From: Rhizobium rhizogenes NBRC 13257
GTDB taxonomy: Bacteria > Pseudomonadota > Alphaproteobacteria > Rhizobiales > Rhizobiaceae
Direction: 5' to 3'
Assembly: GCF_000696095.1 (NCBI RefSeq)
Contig: NZ_BAYX01000001.1
Location: forward strand, 62,001 to 126,000
DNA length: 64,000 nt
Below the pieces are notes generated by a model, which was not told where the DNA came from, searched no databases, and saw only the letters and a program-made list of their open reading frames with translations. A program made the position numbers and the translations under genes. Positions 43,638 to 52,636 of this stretch are shown in pieces; the first letter of the stretch is position 1, and each line of letters begins with the position of its first letter.

Positions 43638-44435
43638 TCAGGCAAACGAGCTGTCGTCGCCGCTATTGTCTGACGAGTCATCGTAGCTGTTGTCATCCTG
43701 ATCGTTCGACGCGGTGTCGATGCCGCTCTGATCATTCTGGTCGTTGTTGTCGTCGTTGCCGTAATAGTTGTTGATGACCGTTTCCTGGGCCGGCTGTCCG
43801 GCAATGCCGGCAGCGGCGCCAGTGCCAGCGCCGCCGAAGAGGCCGCCGAGACCGCCAGCCGCGGAACCACCGAGATGGGGGCTGAAGAGGCTGGAGAGCG
43901 ATTCGGCGAGCATCACGCCGCCGGCGACGCCGGCTGCCGTGCCAAGTGCTCCGCGCAGGAAACCGCCGCCGGCTGAGGCTGGTGCGGCCTGTTGGCTCCA
44001 GGGGCCGGACGGCTGTTGCTGGCCGCCCCAAGGACCCGGCTGCGGCTGGGCATTTCGCGCGTAATCGTCATAGGGACGACCTTGCTGTTGCGGATAGCCG
44101 GCCTGAGGGGCTGGACCGCGCTGTTGCTGCTGGCCACCGCCGAAGAGCGAGCCGAGGCCGCCCAGGAAGCCGCCGCTCTGGCCTTGCTGATGGTTGTCGG
44201 CTCCCTGCTGCTCCAGCTCGTGCACGCGGGCTTCGAGCTGCTGGATGCGGTCAGCCGCAGCCTTCATGCCCTGTTCCTGCATGATGACAGCCTGCGCGAG
44301 AAAATAGGGGGCATAGGGCTGGTCGTGAACCGACTGGTTGATGAAGGTTTCCGCATCGGCATCCCGCTGGGTGCTGGCTGCGGAGCGGACGCGATCGAAG
44401 AGAGACGCGAGCAATTGACGTTCTTCAGGCGACAT
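43638..44435 (-). CDS. DUF2076 domain protein with low-complexity tail
   Basis: 265 residues from ATG at 44435, AAGGAGG upstream. The N-terminus MSPEERQLLASLFDRVRSAASTQRDADAETFINQSVHDQPYAPYFLAQAVIMQEQGMKAAADRIQQLEARVHELEQQ is the DUF2076 coiled-coil segment. The rest is Gln/Gly/Pro-rich, then GTAAGVAGGVMLAESLSSLFSPH, a PAQETVINNYYG motif and an Asp/Asn/Ser-rich acidic C-terminus. The family is cytoplasmic or periplasmic with unknown function; the tail may be intrinsically disordered. Confidence 0.82.
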   Translation of the reverse strand: MSPEERQLLASLFDRVRSAASTQRDADAETFINQSVHDQPYAPYFLAQAVIMQEQGMKAAADRIQQLEARVHELEQQGADNHQQGQSGGFLGGLGSLFGGGQQQQRGPAPQAGYPQQQGRPYDDYARNAQPQPGPWGGQQQPSGPWSQQAAPASAGGGFLRGALGTAAGVAGGVMLAESLSSLFSPHLGGSAAGGLGGLFGGAGTGAAAGIAGQPAQETVINNYYGNDDNNDQNDQSGIDTASNDQDDNSYDDSSDNSGDDSSFA

Positions 44436-44669
44436 GATGGCCTCCTTGGCTATCTGTTGCTGCAAATTCGGGGCGCGAATCCTCTCGCGCTGACCTGACG
44501 TAGGATGCAATTTCGGTTTTTCAAAGCCGCGGCAAGTTACATTTCGGTAACCCGCAACCATAACGCCATGCTTTCGTGGTCTATTCGCGCCTTGTCTTTT
44601 TCCAGCATTGTTTTACGCATTGAGTCGCACTATGTGCGGTGAACGACGCATCATGCTGGAGACTTGCGA

Positions 44670-45257
44670 ATGAACGACGAAGACGAACAGGAAGACAAGA
44701 AGAACGAAGCGCCGTTGGGCAAGGACGCGGAGGCGAATCTTTTCAAGTCGCGCTCGATCTTCATTTACGGCGGCATCACGCAGGAATTGGCTCAGAAGGT
44801 CTGCTCGCAGCTCGTCGCGCTTTCTTCCGCCAGCGATGACGATATCCGCATCTACGTGAATTCGCCCGGCGGCCACGTCGAATCCGGCGATTCCATTCAC
44901 GACATGATCAAGTTCATCAAGCCGAAGGTCTGGATCATCGGCACCGGCTGGGTCGCTTCCGCCGGCGCGCTGATTTACGTTTCGGTTCCCAAGGAGCGTC
45001 GTATTTGCCTGCCGAACACGCGCTTCCTGCTGCATCAACCGTCCGGCGGTACGCGCGGCATGGCCTCCGATATCGAGATCCAGGCACGCGAGATCATCAA
45101 GATGAACGAGCGTCTGAACCGGATCTTCTCGGAAGCCACCGGCCAGCCGATCGAAAAGATCGCCAAGGACACGGATCGCGACTATTGGCTTTCCGCCGAA
45201 GAAGCCAAGGCTTATGGCCTGGTTTCGCGGATCGTCACGTCTCAGGCCGAGATTTGA
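44670..45257 (+). CDS. ClpP-type serine protease subunit (secondary paralogue)
   Basis: 195 residues from ATG at 44670, GGAG eight bases upstream. The catalytic triad positions are present: Ser97 in [10 protein letters not shown], His122 in [10 protein letters not shown] and Asp in the DTDRDYW stretch (167-171). The N-terminus is unlike ClpP of the main clpPX operon: an acidic tail [35 protein letters not shown] replaces the usual axial loop. No clpX or clpA gene adjoins it. It is probably one of several ClpP paralogues seen in rhizobia; partner ATPase unknown. Confidence 0.85.
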   Translation: MNDEDEQEDKKNEAPLGKDAEANLFKSRSIFIYGGITQELAQKVCSQLVALSSASDDDIRIYVNSPGGHVESGDSIHDMIKFIKPKVWIIGTGWVASAGALIYVSVPKERRICLPNTRFLLHQPSGGTRGMASDIEIQAREIIKMNERLNRIFSEATGQPIEKIAKDTDRDYWLSAEEAKAYGLVSRIVTSQAEI

Positions 45258-45278
45258 TCTAGCGATATCGATTATAGG

Positions 45279-45315
45279 CGCCCTCGCTTGCCGGAAGGCA
45301 GGCGAGGGCGTTTTT
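45279..45315 (+). terminator. Rho-independent terminator of the ClpP-like gene
   Basis: CGCCCTCGCTTGCC and GGCAGGCGAGGGCG (14 positions, one T-G pair), GGAA loop, then TTTTT. Confidence 0.95.
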
Positions 45316-45428
45316 CGTGCGGCGGCAGCTGTTTTAAGAGCGAATGACGGGTTGAGCTGTCCTCCGGCAACGGCTATCTGGAGCCAACCCCAAGCGGGCC
45401 TTCCGCGAACAACAAGGCGCATATCGGC

Positions 45429-46385
45429 ATGACCCCAGATTTCCTCGTCACCCATTCCGGTGGCTTCCATGCCGACGAACTGCTGTCCAGCGTCATCCTG
45501 ACCCGGCTTTTCCCGCAGGCTCGTATCATTCGCAGCAGGGCGCCGGAATGGATCACGCCCGGCGCAGACCGGATCATCTACGATGTCGGCGGAAAATATG
45601 ATGCCGCAGAGCGGATCTACGATCATCATCAGCGCGGCGCACCGTTGCGCGACGATGGTCAACCGTACAGCTCGTTCGGATTGATCTGGAAGCATTATGG
45701 CCGCGATTATCTCAGCGCCTCAGGCCTGCCGGAAGCGCATATCGAGGCGCTACACACTTCTTTCGATAACGGTTTCGTGCTGCCGGTCGACCTGGTCGAC
45801 AATGGTGCGCTGAGCCCCTCCGTCGCCGGGCAGTTGGCTGGGCTTATGCTGCCGGCCCTGCTGGAAACTCTGAAACCCGTTTTCGATGAGACCGACCCGG
45901 AGGCCGAAGATCGCGGCTTCCAAAATGCGCTCGGCATTGCCCGCAGTTTCGTCGAGGCAAGGATTGGCCAGAGCGCTGCGAAATTGCGTGCCGAGGCGCT
46001 GGTGCATCAGGCAATCGTGGAGACAGGCGAGGGCCGCATCCTGGAACTCCCGATGGGAATGCCCTTCCGACCCGCCATCGTGAAGGCGGGCGCCGACCAC
46101 CTGCTGTTTGTCGTTCACCCGCGCGACAAGGATTGGTGCCTGACCGGCATCCGTCGTGCAGACCAGGGGTTTGAGTTGCGGGCCGATCTGCCTGCAGCCT
46201 GGGCCGGCCTGACCAATGGCGATCTGGAGGCGGCTTCCGGCGTCGAAGGGGCGAGTTTTTGCCACAATGGCCGCTTCATCGCTGCTGCCAAGACCCGCGA
46301 AGCCGCTCTCGCCATGGCAGAGTTGGCGGTAACGGAAGCTGTCGCCATCGAGCAGACGTTAGCCGCCGACGCGGCCCTCGTCTGA
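45429..46385 (+). CDS. MYG1 family (DHH-like) exonuclease/hydrolase
   Basis: 318 residues. The N-terminal VTHSGGFHADELLSSVILTRLFP and IIYDVGGKYDAAERIYDHHQRGAP carry the H-x-D and DHH metal motifs of the MYG1/UPF0160 family; the C-terminal half has ILELPMGMPFRPAI and FCHNGRFIAAAKTREAAL. The family is broadly conserved to eukaryotes, where MYG1 is a 3'-5' RNA exonuclease. The bacterial role is not established. The ribosome-binding site is weak. Confidence 0.85.
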   Translation: MTPDFLVTHSGGFHADELLSSVILTRLFPQARIIRSRAPEWITPGADRIIYDVGGKYDAAERIYDHHQRGAPLRDDGQPYSSFGLIWKHYGRDYLSASGLPEAHIEALHTSFDNGFVLPVDLVDNGALSPSVAGQLAGLMLPALLETLKPVFDETDPEAEDRGFQNALGIARSFVEARIGQSAAKLRAEALVHQAIVETGEGRILELPMGMPFRPAIVKAGADHLLFVVHPRDKDWCLTGIRRADQGFELRADLPAAWAGLTNGDLEAASGVEGASFCHNGRFIAAAKTREAALAMAELAVTEAVAIEQTLAADAALV

Positions 46386-46542
46386 AGTCGCACCATTCTC
46401 GTCACCCGTGACGAGCGGATGGGTGTCGGCCCGGCCCCGGATTGGCGGTTCGTCCATTCCCGTCGTATACATGGTTCTGATAAACGCGTGGGGCAATCGC
46501 CCCGCACGGTCGGAACACACCACGCCTAAACGGAGTTCGAGA

Positions 46543-47025
46543 TTGGCCGTTGCCTTCACCAAGGAAGAGAGTTTCGAAACTGCTTCAGAAACGCTGCTGC
46601 CTGACCGTCCGATCTCACCGCACCCGAACCTTATGACGGAAGCGGGATTGAAGGCTCTGGAGCTGCAGCTTCAGCAGGCGCGCGCGGCCTATGCTGCTGC
46701 GAGTACGATCGAAGATGTGAACGAACGACGGCGCCAGGCTGCCGGCCCCTTGCGTGATCTGCGCTACCTGGCAGAAAGAATTCGCACGGCTCAGCCTATC
46801 CCTGCACCTGCTTCGATCGACATTGTTGCCTTTGGAAGCACAGTAACCTTCAGCCGTGACGACGGGCGTGTACAGACCTATCGGATCGTTGGAGAGGACG
46901 AAGCGGACCCCAAGACCGGATCGATTTCCTTCGTGTCGCCGGTGGCAAAGCTGCTGATGGGCAAATCGGTTGGGGATGTCGCGAGCGTAGGCGATCAGGA
47001 ACTCGAAATCATTGCCATCGCATAG
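46543..47025 (+). CDS. GreA/GreB-like transcription elongation factor, TTG start
   Basis: 160 residues from TTG at 46543 (GGAG eight bases upstream); upstream ORF sequence to 46408 is not credible. N-terminal Gre coiled coil (LMTEAGLKALELQLQQARAAYAAASTIEDVNERRRQAAGPLRDLRYLAERIRTAQPI) and C-terminal FKBP-like domain (VTFSRDDGRVQTYRIVGEDEADPKTGSISFVSPVAKLLMGKSVGDVASV) match GreA family. The coiled-coil tip lacks the usual paired acidic residues of GreA (the tip here reads AAASTIEDVNERRR, with Glu and Asp present but shifted). It is probably a paralogue of the main GreA. Confidence 0.8.
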   Translation: MAVAFTKEESFETASETLLPDRPISPHPNLMTEAGLKALELQLQQARAAYAAASTIEDVNERRRQAAGPLRDLRYLAERIRTAQPIPAPASIDIVAFGSTVTFSRDDGRVQTYRIVGEDEADPKTGSISFVSPVAKLLMGKSVGDVASVGDQELEIIAIA

Positions 47026-47090
47026 AACGTCCAAGTGGCTGCCATTCTCCCCCAAAACAGCACTTGCATGACCACTGTCTAAGATGCTCC

Positions 47091-48314
47091 ATGCGCATCC
47101 CCCGCTTCTACGAGTCTTCTACCACCGCCATGTTCAAAGATTTCTCCCTTCAAAGCCTGTTCATGGGCTGTCTCATCGCCTTTGTCGGCTTTGCCAGTTC
47201 CTTTGCCGTCATCGTGCATGGGCTGCAGGCGGTCGGGGCGACGGATGCGCAGGCGGCGTCCGGGCTGATGGCGCTGTCGGTTTCGATGGGTATTTGCGCC
47301 ATTGTGGTCAGTGGCGTTACGAAGATGCCGATCAGCATTGCCTGGTCGACGCCGGGGGCGGCGTTGCTGGCCAGTACGGGGGCGATCGAGGGTGGTTTTC
47401 CGGCGGCGGTGGGCGCGTTTTTGGTCTGCGCGGTGCTGATCGTGATTGCGGGCCTGTTTCGGCCGCTAGGGCGTGCCGTTGCCGCCATCCCGGCGCCGCT
47501 GGCGAATGCCATGCTGGCCGGTGTGCTGCTCGGGCTCTGCTTTGCGCCGGTCAACGCGATCGCCTTCGATCCGTTGCTCGGCCTGCCCATCGTCCTTGCC
47601 TGGATCGTGGTCGGCGCGGTCAAGCGGCTCTGGGCGGTGCCGGCGGCGGTGGTCGCCTTTGCGCTGGTGCTGACGTTCGGAGTGAACATACCTGATGGAG
47701 CGCTGATGTCGCTGGAGCATTCGCTGCTGCCAAGCGTCGAGCTGGTCAAGCCGGTCTTCACGCTCGCCGGGCTTGTCTCCATTGCGCTGCCGCTGTTCAT
47801 CGTCACCATGGCGTCGCAGAATATTCCGGGGATCGCGGTGCTGAAGGTGCATCACTATGATCCGAAGCCCGGTCCGCTCTTTGCCGTCACCGGCCTGTTT
47901 TCGCTGCTGAGCGCGCCCTTTGGCGGCAACGCCGTCAATCTTGCCGCCGTCACCGCTGCCATGTGCGCTGGGCAGGACGCGCATGCCGATCCCAAGCGGC
48001 GTTATTGGGCAGCTATCATTGCGGGCGTCGTCTATATCGTCCTCGGATTGCTTGCGAGCGCCGTCATCGCCTTCGTGACGCTGGCACCGCCCGTCCTGAT
48101 CGAGGCGGTCGCGGGGCTGGCGCTGGTCGGCGCTCTGTCCAACTCGGCCATGAACGCTTTTCAAAGAGTAGAATCGCGCGAGGCGGCGGCGGTGACCTTT
48201 CTCGTTACGGCATCCGGCGTTTCCTTCGCCGGGATTTCCGGCGCCTTCTGGGGCCTGATTGCCGGCTTGTTGATGATGGCGCTCTCGCATTTGGTGCAAG
48301 TGTTGAAAAGATAA
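47091..48314 (+). CDS. Benzoate/H+ symporter BenE family transporter
   Basis: 407 residues from ATG at 47091; ATG at 47130 (MFKDFSLQSL) is nearly as likely. Eleven to twelve transmembrane segments with BenE wording: AFVGFASSFAVIVHGLQAVGAT, MPISIAWSTPGAALLAS, APVNAIAFDPLLGLPIVLAW, MASQNIPGIAVLKVHHY, FGGNAVNLAAVTAAMCAG and AGISGAFWGLIAGL. The family takes up benzoate or similar aromatic acids; no aromatic catabolism genes are nearby, so the substrate is open. Confidence 0.85.
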   Translation: MRIPRFYESSTTAMFKDFSLQSLFMGCLIAFVGFASSFAVIVHGLQAVGATDAQAASGLMALSVSMGICAIVVSGVTKMPISIAWSTPGAALLASTGAIEGGFPAAVGAFLVCAVLIVIAGLFRPLGRAVAAIPAPLANAMLAGVLLGLCFAPVNAIAFDPLLGLPIVLAWIVVGAVKRLWAVPAAVVAFALVLTFGVNIPDGALMSLEHSLLPSVELVKPVFTLAGLVSIALPLFIVTMASQNIPGIAVLKVHHYDPKPGPLFAVTGLFSLLSAPFGGNAVNLAAVTAAMCAGQDAHADPKRRYWAAIIAGVVYIVLGLLASAVIAFVTLAPPVLIEAVAGLALVGALSNSAMNAFQRVESREAAAVTFLVTASGVSFAGISGAFWGLIAGLLMMALSHLVQVLKR

Positions 48315-48322
48315 GCAGGGGG

Positions 48323-48351
48323 TTGCTTCCTTTCCGCCGCGCGGTTATAAG
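48323..48351 (+). promoter_or_regulatory. Promoter of the leu leader-leuA transcript
   Basis: TTGCTT (48323-48328) and TATAAG (48346-48351), spacer 17; the A of the leader ATG (48359) is 8 bases after the -10, so the transcript probably starts at or next to the ATG. Confidence 0.55.
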
Positions 48352-48358
48352 CGCGGTC

Positions 48359-48484
48359 ATGAAGACGACTGGCGCAAAGATTTCCGAGCAGATTGTACGT
48401 GGGCGTATTGCCCTGCGTGACAATACGCGCGCCCTCACTTCGCTTCTTCTTCTCGGCCTTACGCGCGGTTGCCGGGTCCTTTGA
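48359..48484 (+). CDS. Leucine leader peptide upstream of leuA
   Basis: 41 codons (MKTTGAKISEQIV...), with four consecutive Leu codons (CTT CTT CTT CTC, residues 29-32) and two more Leu close by. No ribosome-binding site is visible; the ATG coincides with the predicted transcript start. Its stop codon is at 48482-48484, inside the left arm of the next hairpin. This is the expected layout of a leuA attenuator. It starts 45 bases after the BenE stop. Confidence 0.75.
   Translation: MKTTGAKISEQIVRGRIALRDNTRALTSLLLLGLTRGCRVL
48403..48428 (+). promoter_or_regulatory. Early hairpin within the leu leader
   Basis: GCGTATTG (48403-48410) and CAATACGC (48421-48428), perfect 8-bp stem, 10-base loop. 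It could be the pause hairpin of an attenuator. Confidence 0.45.
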
Positions 48485-48527
48485 GGAGCGCTCGGCGGCC
48501 GTAAAGCCCGCCCGGCCATCGCTCCTC
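48483..48527 (+). promoter_or_regulatory. Hairpin at the leu leader stop codon
   Basis: GAGGAGCG (48483-48490) and CGCTCCTC (48520-48527), with an inner GGCCG/CGGCC stem. No T-run follows, so if it attenuates leuA it does so by another route (Rho or translation). Confidence 0.55.
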
Positions 48528-48643
48528 GAGACATATCCCCAAAATCGACAGCATACCCCTAGCGGGTCCGCATTTGTCATCGCCAAGCCGCCTATGATCG
48601 GTTAATACGCGGGGCAAATGACGGGAAAGGAAGAGACGAAACC

Positions 48644-50356
48644 ATGGACGCGAACAGCCATTCCCCCAAAGGCATGCCCGAAGCGGCGGTAAAATACCGC
48701 TCTTACCCGCAGATCAACATTCCCGACCGTACCTGGCCTTCCAAGACCATCACCAAGGCGCCGATCTGGTGTTCCGTGGATCTGCGCGACGGCAACCAGG
48801 CGCTGGTCGACCCGATGGGTCACGACCGCAAGGCCCGCATGTTCCAGCTGCTGCTGGACATGGGCTTCAAGGAAATCGAGATCGGTTTCCCCTCGGCCTC
48901 ACAGACCGACTTCGATTTCGCCCGCTGGTGCATCGAGCAGGGCAACGTGCCGGAGGATGTCTCGTTGCAGGTCCTGGTGCAGTGCCGGCCCGAGCTGATC
49001 ACCCGCACCTTCGAATCGCTGGAAGGCGCCAACAAGCCGATCGTGCATTTCTACAATTCCACCAGCGAATTGCAGCGCCGCGTGGTGTTCGCCAAGGATG
49101 TGCAGGGCATCAAGCAGATCGCCGTCGATGCGGCCAAGATGATCACCGATATGGCGGCCAAGGCAGGCGGCGGCTACCGTTTCGAATATTCGCCGGAAAG
49201 CTTTACCGGCACCGAGCTGGAAGTGGCGCTGGAAATCTGCAACGCCGTCATCGAGGTGGTGAAGCCGACGCCGGACAACAAGCTGATCATCAACCTGCCG
49301 TCCACGGTCGAAATGGCGACGCCGAACATCTATGCCGACCAGATCGAATGGATGTGCCGCAATCTCGATAATCGCGAGAACCTGCTGATCTCGCTGCATC
49401 CGCATAATGACCGCGGCACCGGCATCGCCGCCGCCGAGCTGGCACTCCTGGCCGGCGCCGACCGCGTCGAAGGCACGCTGTTCGGCAATGGCGAGCGCAC
49501 CGGCAATGTCGATGTCGTCACCATGGCGCTGAACATGTTCACGCAAGGCGTCGATCCGGAGCTGGATTGCTCCAACATCGAACGGATGAAGGACGTCTTC
49601 GAATATTCCAACCAGATGGCAATCGGCGAGCGTCATCCTTACGTCGGCGAACTGGTCTACACCGCCTTTTCCGGCTCCCATCAGGATGCGATCAACAAGG
49701 GCATGAAGGCGTCGAAGGTCGCCAATCATCCCGTCTGGGAAGTGCCGTATCTGCCGATCGATCCGCAGGACGTCGGCCGCTCCTACGAGGCGATCATCCG
49801 CATTAACTCGCAGTCGGGCAAGGGCGGCATCGCCTACATCATGCAGCAGGATTACGGCCTCAACCTGCCGCGCAACCTGCAGGTGGAATATCGCGAGGAG
49901 ATCCAGCGGATCACCGATGAAGAAGGCAAGGAACTGCCGGCTAAGCGGATCTACGAGCACTTCATCGAGCGCTACGTGACACAGCCTAATGGTCGCATCC
50001 GCTTCGTCGATCACCACACCTTTGCCGATCCCGAGCACAAGGGCCAGCGCATCGTCGCCGCCGAGATCACCGACAAGGGCGAAGTGAAGCGCATCGAAGG
50101 CCGTGGCAACGGTCCGATCGACGGCTTCATCAATGCTCTCTCGATCTATCTCGGCATTCAGATGACGGTCGAGGACTATTCCGAGCATTCGCTGCACCAC
50201 GGCTCGAACGCCGCAGCGATCTCCTATGTCGAGACCTCCTATCCGGGCGGCAAGCTCTTCGGTGCCGGCATCAACACCAACATCGTCGCCGCTTCCCTCG
50301 AGGCGATCGTCTCGGCGGCGAACCGCGTGCTCGATATCAAGGCGAAGAAGGGTTGA
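48644..50356 (+). CDS. leuA: 2-isopropylmalate synthase (LeuA type 2)
   Basis: 570 residues. Catalytic TIM barrel with WCSVDLRDGNQALVDPMGHDRK at the N-terminus, ISLHPHNDRGTG (metal histidines), FGNGERTGNVDVVTMALNMF; then a C-terminal regulatory domain (HHGSNAAAISYVETSYPGGKLFGAGINTNIVAASLEAIVSAANR) that binds leucine. Makes 2-isopropylmalate from 2-oxoisovalerate and acetyl-CoA. AAAGGAAGAG precedes the start. Expression is probably controlled by the upstream leader. Confidence 0.97.
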   Translation: MDANSHSPKGMPEAAVKYRSYPQINIPDRTWPSKTITKAPIWCSVDLRDGNQALVDPMGHDRKARMFQLLLDMGFKEIEIGFPSASQTDFDFARWCIEQGNVPEDVSLQVLVQCRPELITRTFESLEGANKPIVHFYNSTSELQRRVVFAKDVQGIKQIAVDAAKMITDMAAKAGGGYRFEYSPESFTGTELEVALEICNAVIEVVKPTPDNKLIINLPSTVEMATPNIYADQIEWMCRNLDNRENLLISLHPHNDRGTGIAAAELALLAGADRVEGTLFGNGERTGNVDVVTMALNMFTQGVDPELDCSNIERMKDVFEYSNQMAIGERHPYVGELVYTAFSGSHQDAINKGMKASKVANHPVWEVPYLPIDPQDVGRSYEAIIRINSQSGKGGIAYIMQQDYGLNLPRNLQVEYREEIQRITDEEGKELPAKRIYEHFIERYVTQPNGRIRFVDHHTFADPEHKGQRIVAAEITDKGEVKRIEGRGNGPIDGFINALSIYLGIQMTVEDYSEHSLHHGSNAAAISYVETSYPGGKLFGAGINTNIVAASLEAIVSAANRVLDIKAKKG

Positions 50357-50384
50357 ATTTCAGCCGCTCAAGTCCAGTGAAGAC

Positions 50385-50416
50385 AAAATCCCCTCGATAT
50401 GATCGAGGGGATTTTT
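50385..50416. terminator. Bidirectional terminator between leuA and the ABC exporter gene
   Basis: ATCCCCTCGAT (50388-50398) and ATCGAGGGGAT (50402-50412), flanked by AAA and TTTT, serving both convergent genes. Confidence 0.92.
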
Positions 50417-50424
50417 GTTTCCGC

Positions 50425-52272
50425 CTATTCAGCCACGGCCGGATCGTCGTCGCCGATGAAGCCGCCGGACTGGCGTGCCCAGAGAGCGGCGTAAATGCCG
50501 TTTCGACTGAGCAGTTCGCCATGCGTGCCATTCTCGACGATCCTCCCTTGGTCGAGAACGACGATGCGATCCATGCGAGCGATGGTCGAGAGGCGATGGG
50601 CGATGGCAATCACCGTCTTGCCCTCCATGACGCGATAGAGCGTATCCTGGATGACAGCCTCCACCTCCGAATCCAGAGCGGATGTAGCCTCGTCGAGCAC
50701 GAGGATCGGCGCGTCCTTCAGGATGGCGCGGGCAAGCGCGATGCGCTGCCTCTGTCCGCCTGAAAGCTGGACGCCGCGCTCGCCGACATGTGCATCGTAG
50801 CCGGTGCGGCCTTCGTGGTCTCGCAGGGTGGCGACGAATCCGCTCGCGGCCGCCTTGTCGAGTGCCGCTGCAATCGCGCTCTCCGAAAAGCGCGGGTCTC
50901 CATGGGCGATGTTGTCTCGAATGGAGCGGTGGAGCAGGGCGGCATCCTGGTTCACCATGGCGATCTGCCGGCGCAGGCTTTCCTGGACGACGCTGCGGAT
51001 ATCCTGTCCGTCGATTTCGATGGCGCCAGCTTCGGGATCGAAGAACCGCAGCAGCAGATTGACGAGCGTCGACTTGCCGGTGCCGGAACGACCGACAACG
51101 CCGACCTTTTCGCCTGGCGCTATCCCCAGCGAGACACCGTTCAGGCCGCCATTGCCCTTGCCGTAGTGGTGTGTCACGTCTCGGAAGGTGATCTCGCCGT
51201 TGTTGATGACAAGCTCGCGAGCACCGGGTTCATCCGCAATGGCGAGTGGTTGCGCTACGGTCAGCAGCGATTGCCGCATCGCGCCGAGATGGCTGAACAG
51301 CGACGATACCGCATCGAGCATCCATTCGGCCATGCCGGTGATGCGAAAGCTCAAGGCGAGGGAGGCGGCGATGAGGCCAAGCGGCGCGCTGCCGCTCTGC
51401 CACAGGATGACGGCATAACCGACCAGCCCGACGATCAGAAAGCTGCCAAGGAACAGCATGCTGGAATTGACCATGACCTCGAGCTTCTGGACCCGTACGA
51501 ACGTCTCGCGGGCTGCCGCGAAACGCTCCCGTCCTTCACGATCTTCCTCGGCCGCATTGGCGAAGAGCTTGATGATGTCGATATTGGCATAGGTATCGAC
51601 CAGCATGCCGGTCAGGGAGGCATAGGCGCCCTGGAACTCTTCGGATGCCTTGCGCAGCTTGGGGATGACGAAGGCCATCAAGCTCAAATAGCAGACGACC
51701 CAGATGAGCAGCGGCCAGGTAAGACGCAGATCGATCGAGGCCATAAGCCAGAGCGAGCCGGCGACATAGATGATGACGAAGGACAGCGTATGCAGCACCG
51801 CATAGGCTGCTCCGGTGGCGGAGTTGCCGATATCGCGCACTTGGGCAGCGATACGTCCGGAAAAATCCTGGCGGAACCAACCCACCGATTGTCTGAGCAC
51901 ATGGCGATGGGCTCGCCAACGGACCAATGTCTCGGCGTTCGGGCGGAATGCGATGTCGTCGAGGCTTTCCCGGAGATAGCCGGCAATCGGCCGCCCGATG
52001 AGAATGAGCGCGGCAGCGGCAAGTAAGCCGGGGCCGTGGGATGCCCATAGCTGATCCGGGCGGGCGGCTGCCAGAATATCGACGAGCTGGCTGGTATAGC
52101 CGATCAGCCAGACTTCGATCGCCGCGCCGATAACGGTGAGCGCAAGGCTCATGGTCATGACGAAACGGAAGGGATGCAGATTGCTTTTGAGATACAGCCA
52201 GGCGTCCGGCTGCGGGGTCAGGTCGTCATAGTGCTGGAATGGATCGACGAGCTTTTCGAAGCGACGAAACAT
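50425..52272 (-). CDS. ABC exporter half-transporter (fused permease and ATPase)
   Basis: 615 residues. Six transmembrane helices in residues ~35-330, then the ATPase: Walker A GRSGTGKST, Q-loop MVNQDAALLHRSIRDNIA, signature LSGGQRQRIALARAIL, Walker B PILVLDEATSALD and H-loop IAHRLST. MsbA/multidrug type. No clear substrate clue from neighbours. The short acidic C-terminus GDDDPAVAE is unusual but not informative. Confidence 0.9.
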   Translation of the reverse strand: MFRRFEKLVDPFQHYDDLTPQPDAWLYLKSNLHPFRFVMTMSLALTVIGAAIEVWLIGYTSQLVDILAAARPDQLWASHGPGLLAAAALILIGRPIAGYLRESLDDIAFRPNAETLVRWRAHRHVLRQSVGWFRQDFSGRIAAQVRDIGNSATGAAYAVLHTLSFVIIYVAGSLWLMASIDLRLTWPLLIWVVCYLSLMAFVIPKLRKASEEFQGAYASLTGMLVDTYANIDIIKLFANAAEEDREGRERFAAARETFVRVQKLEVMVNSSMLFLGSFLIVGLVGYAVILWQSGSAPLGLIAASLALSFRITGMAEWMLDAVSSLFSHLGAMRQSLLTVAQPLAIADEPGARELVINNGEITFRDVTHHYGKGNGGLNGVSLGIAPGEKVGVVGRSGTGKSTLVNLLLRFFDPEAGAIEIDGQDIRSVVQESLRRQIAMVNQDAALLHRSIRDNIAHGDPRFSESAIAAALDKAAASGFVATLRDHEGRTGYDAHVGERGVQLSGGQRQRIALARAILKDAPILVLDEATSALDSEVEAVIQDTLYRVMEGKTVIAIAHRLSTIARMDRIVVLDQGRIVENGTHGELLSRNGIYAALWARQSGGFIGDDDPAVAE

Positions 52273-52636
52273 GAGTGCCCTCCAGGGGCGAGAGATGGCA
52301 ATTTGACGGATGGGCTGAGCAAGCAGCCTTTCACGGCACTGCTTTTCAGCGGTGGTTTCCTGTACCGTGGGGTCTCATCAAAGTGCTCTCCTCTGAAAGT
52401 CGCTTGGTGGTTGTATAGCGCATGACGGCGGCGATGTCAGTAGGGTTTTCTGGCTCGTGCCATCGGCGCGGGTGCTCTCATCCACTATTGACGTCAGTAC
52501 TGCTCGTTAACTCAGCAGTACATGTAAAGATTGGAATTTTTAAAGAAAACACCCCTGATGGTGATCTTTAAATCTGTATTTTCGGAAATGCGTACGTGTG
52601 ATATTTTTGAGATCCAACAAACTCATGGGGGAAATC
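52273..52636. other. Intergenic region with dyads
   Basis: 365 bases between divergent genes. It holds TGACGTCA (52489-52496) next to GTACTGCT-N9-AGCAGTAC (52497-52521). The sequence from 52520 to 52636 is AT-rich. No ORF is convincing. Confidence 0.45.
52489..52521. promoter_or_regulatory. Two adjoining dyads upstream of the small membrane protein gene
   Basis: TGACGTCA palindrome directly followed by GTACTGCT-N9-AGCAGTAC (8-bp perfect arms). They lie 115 bases upstream of the ATG at 52637. Confidence 0.45.
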
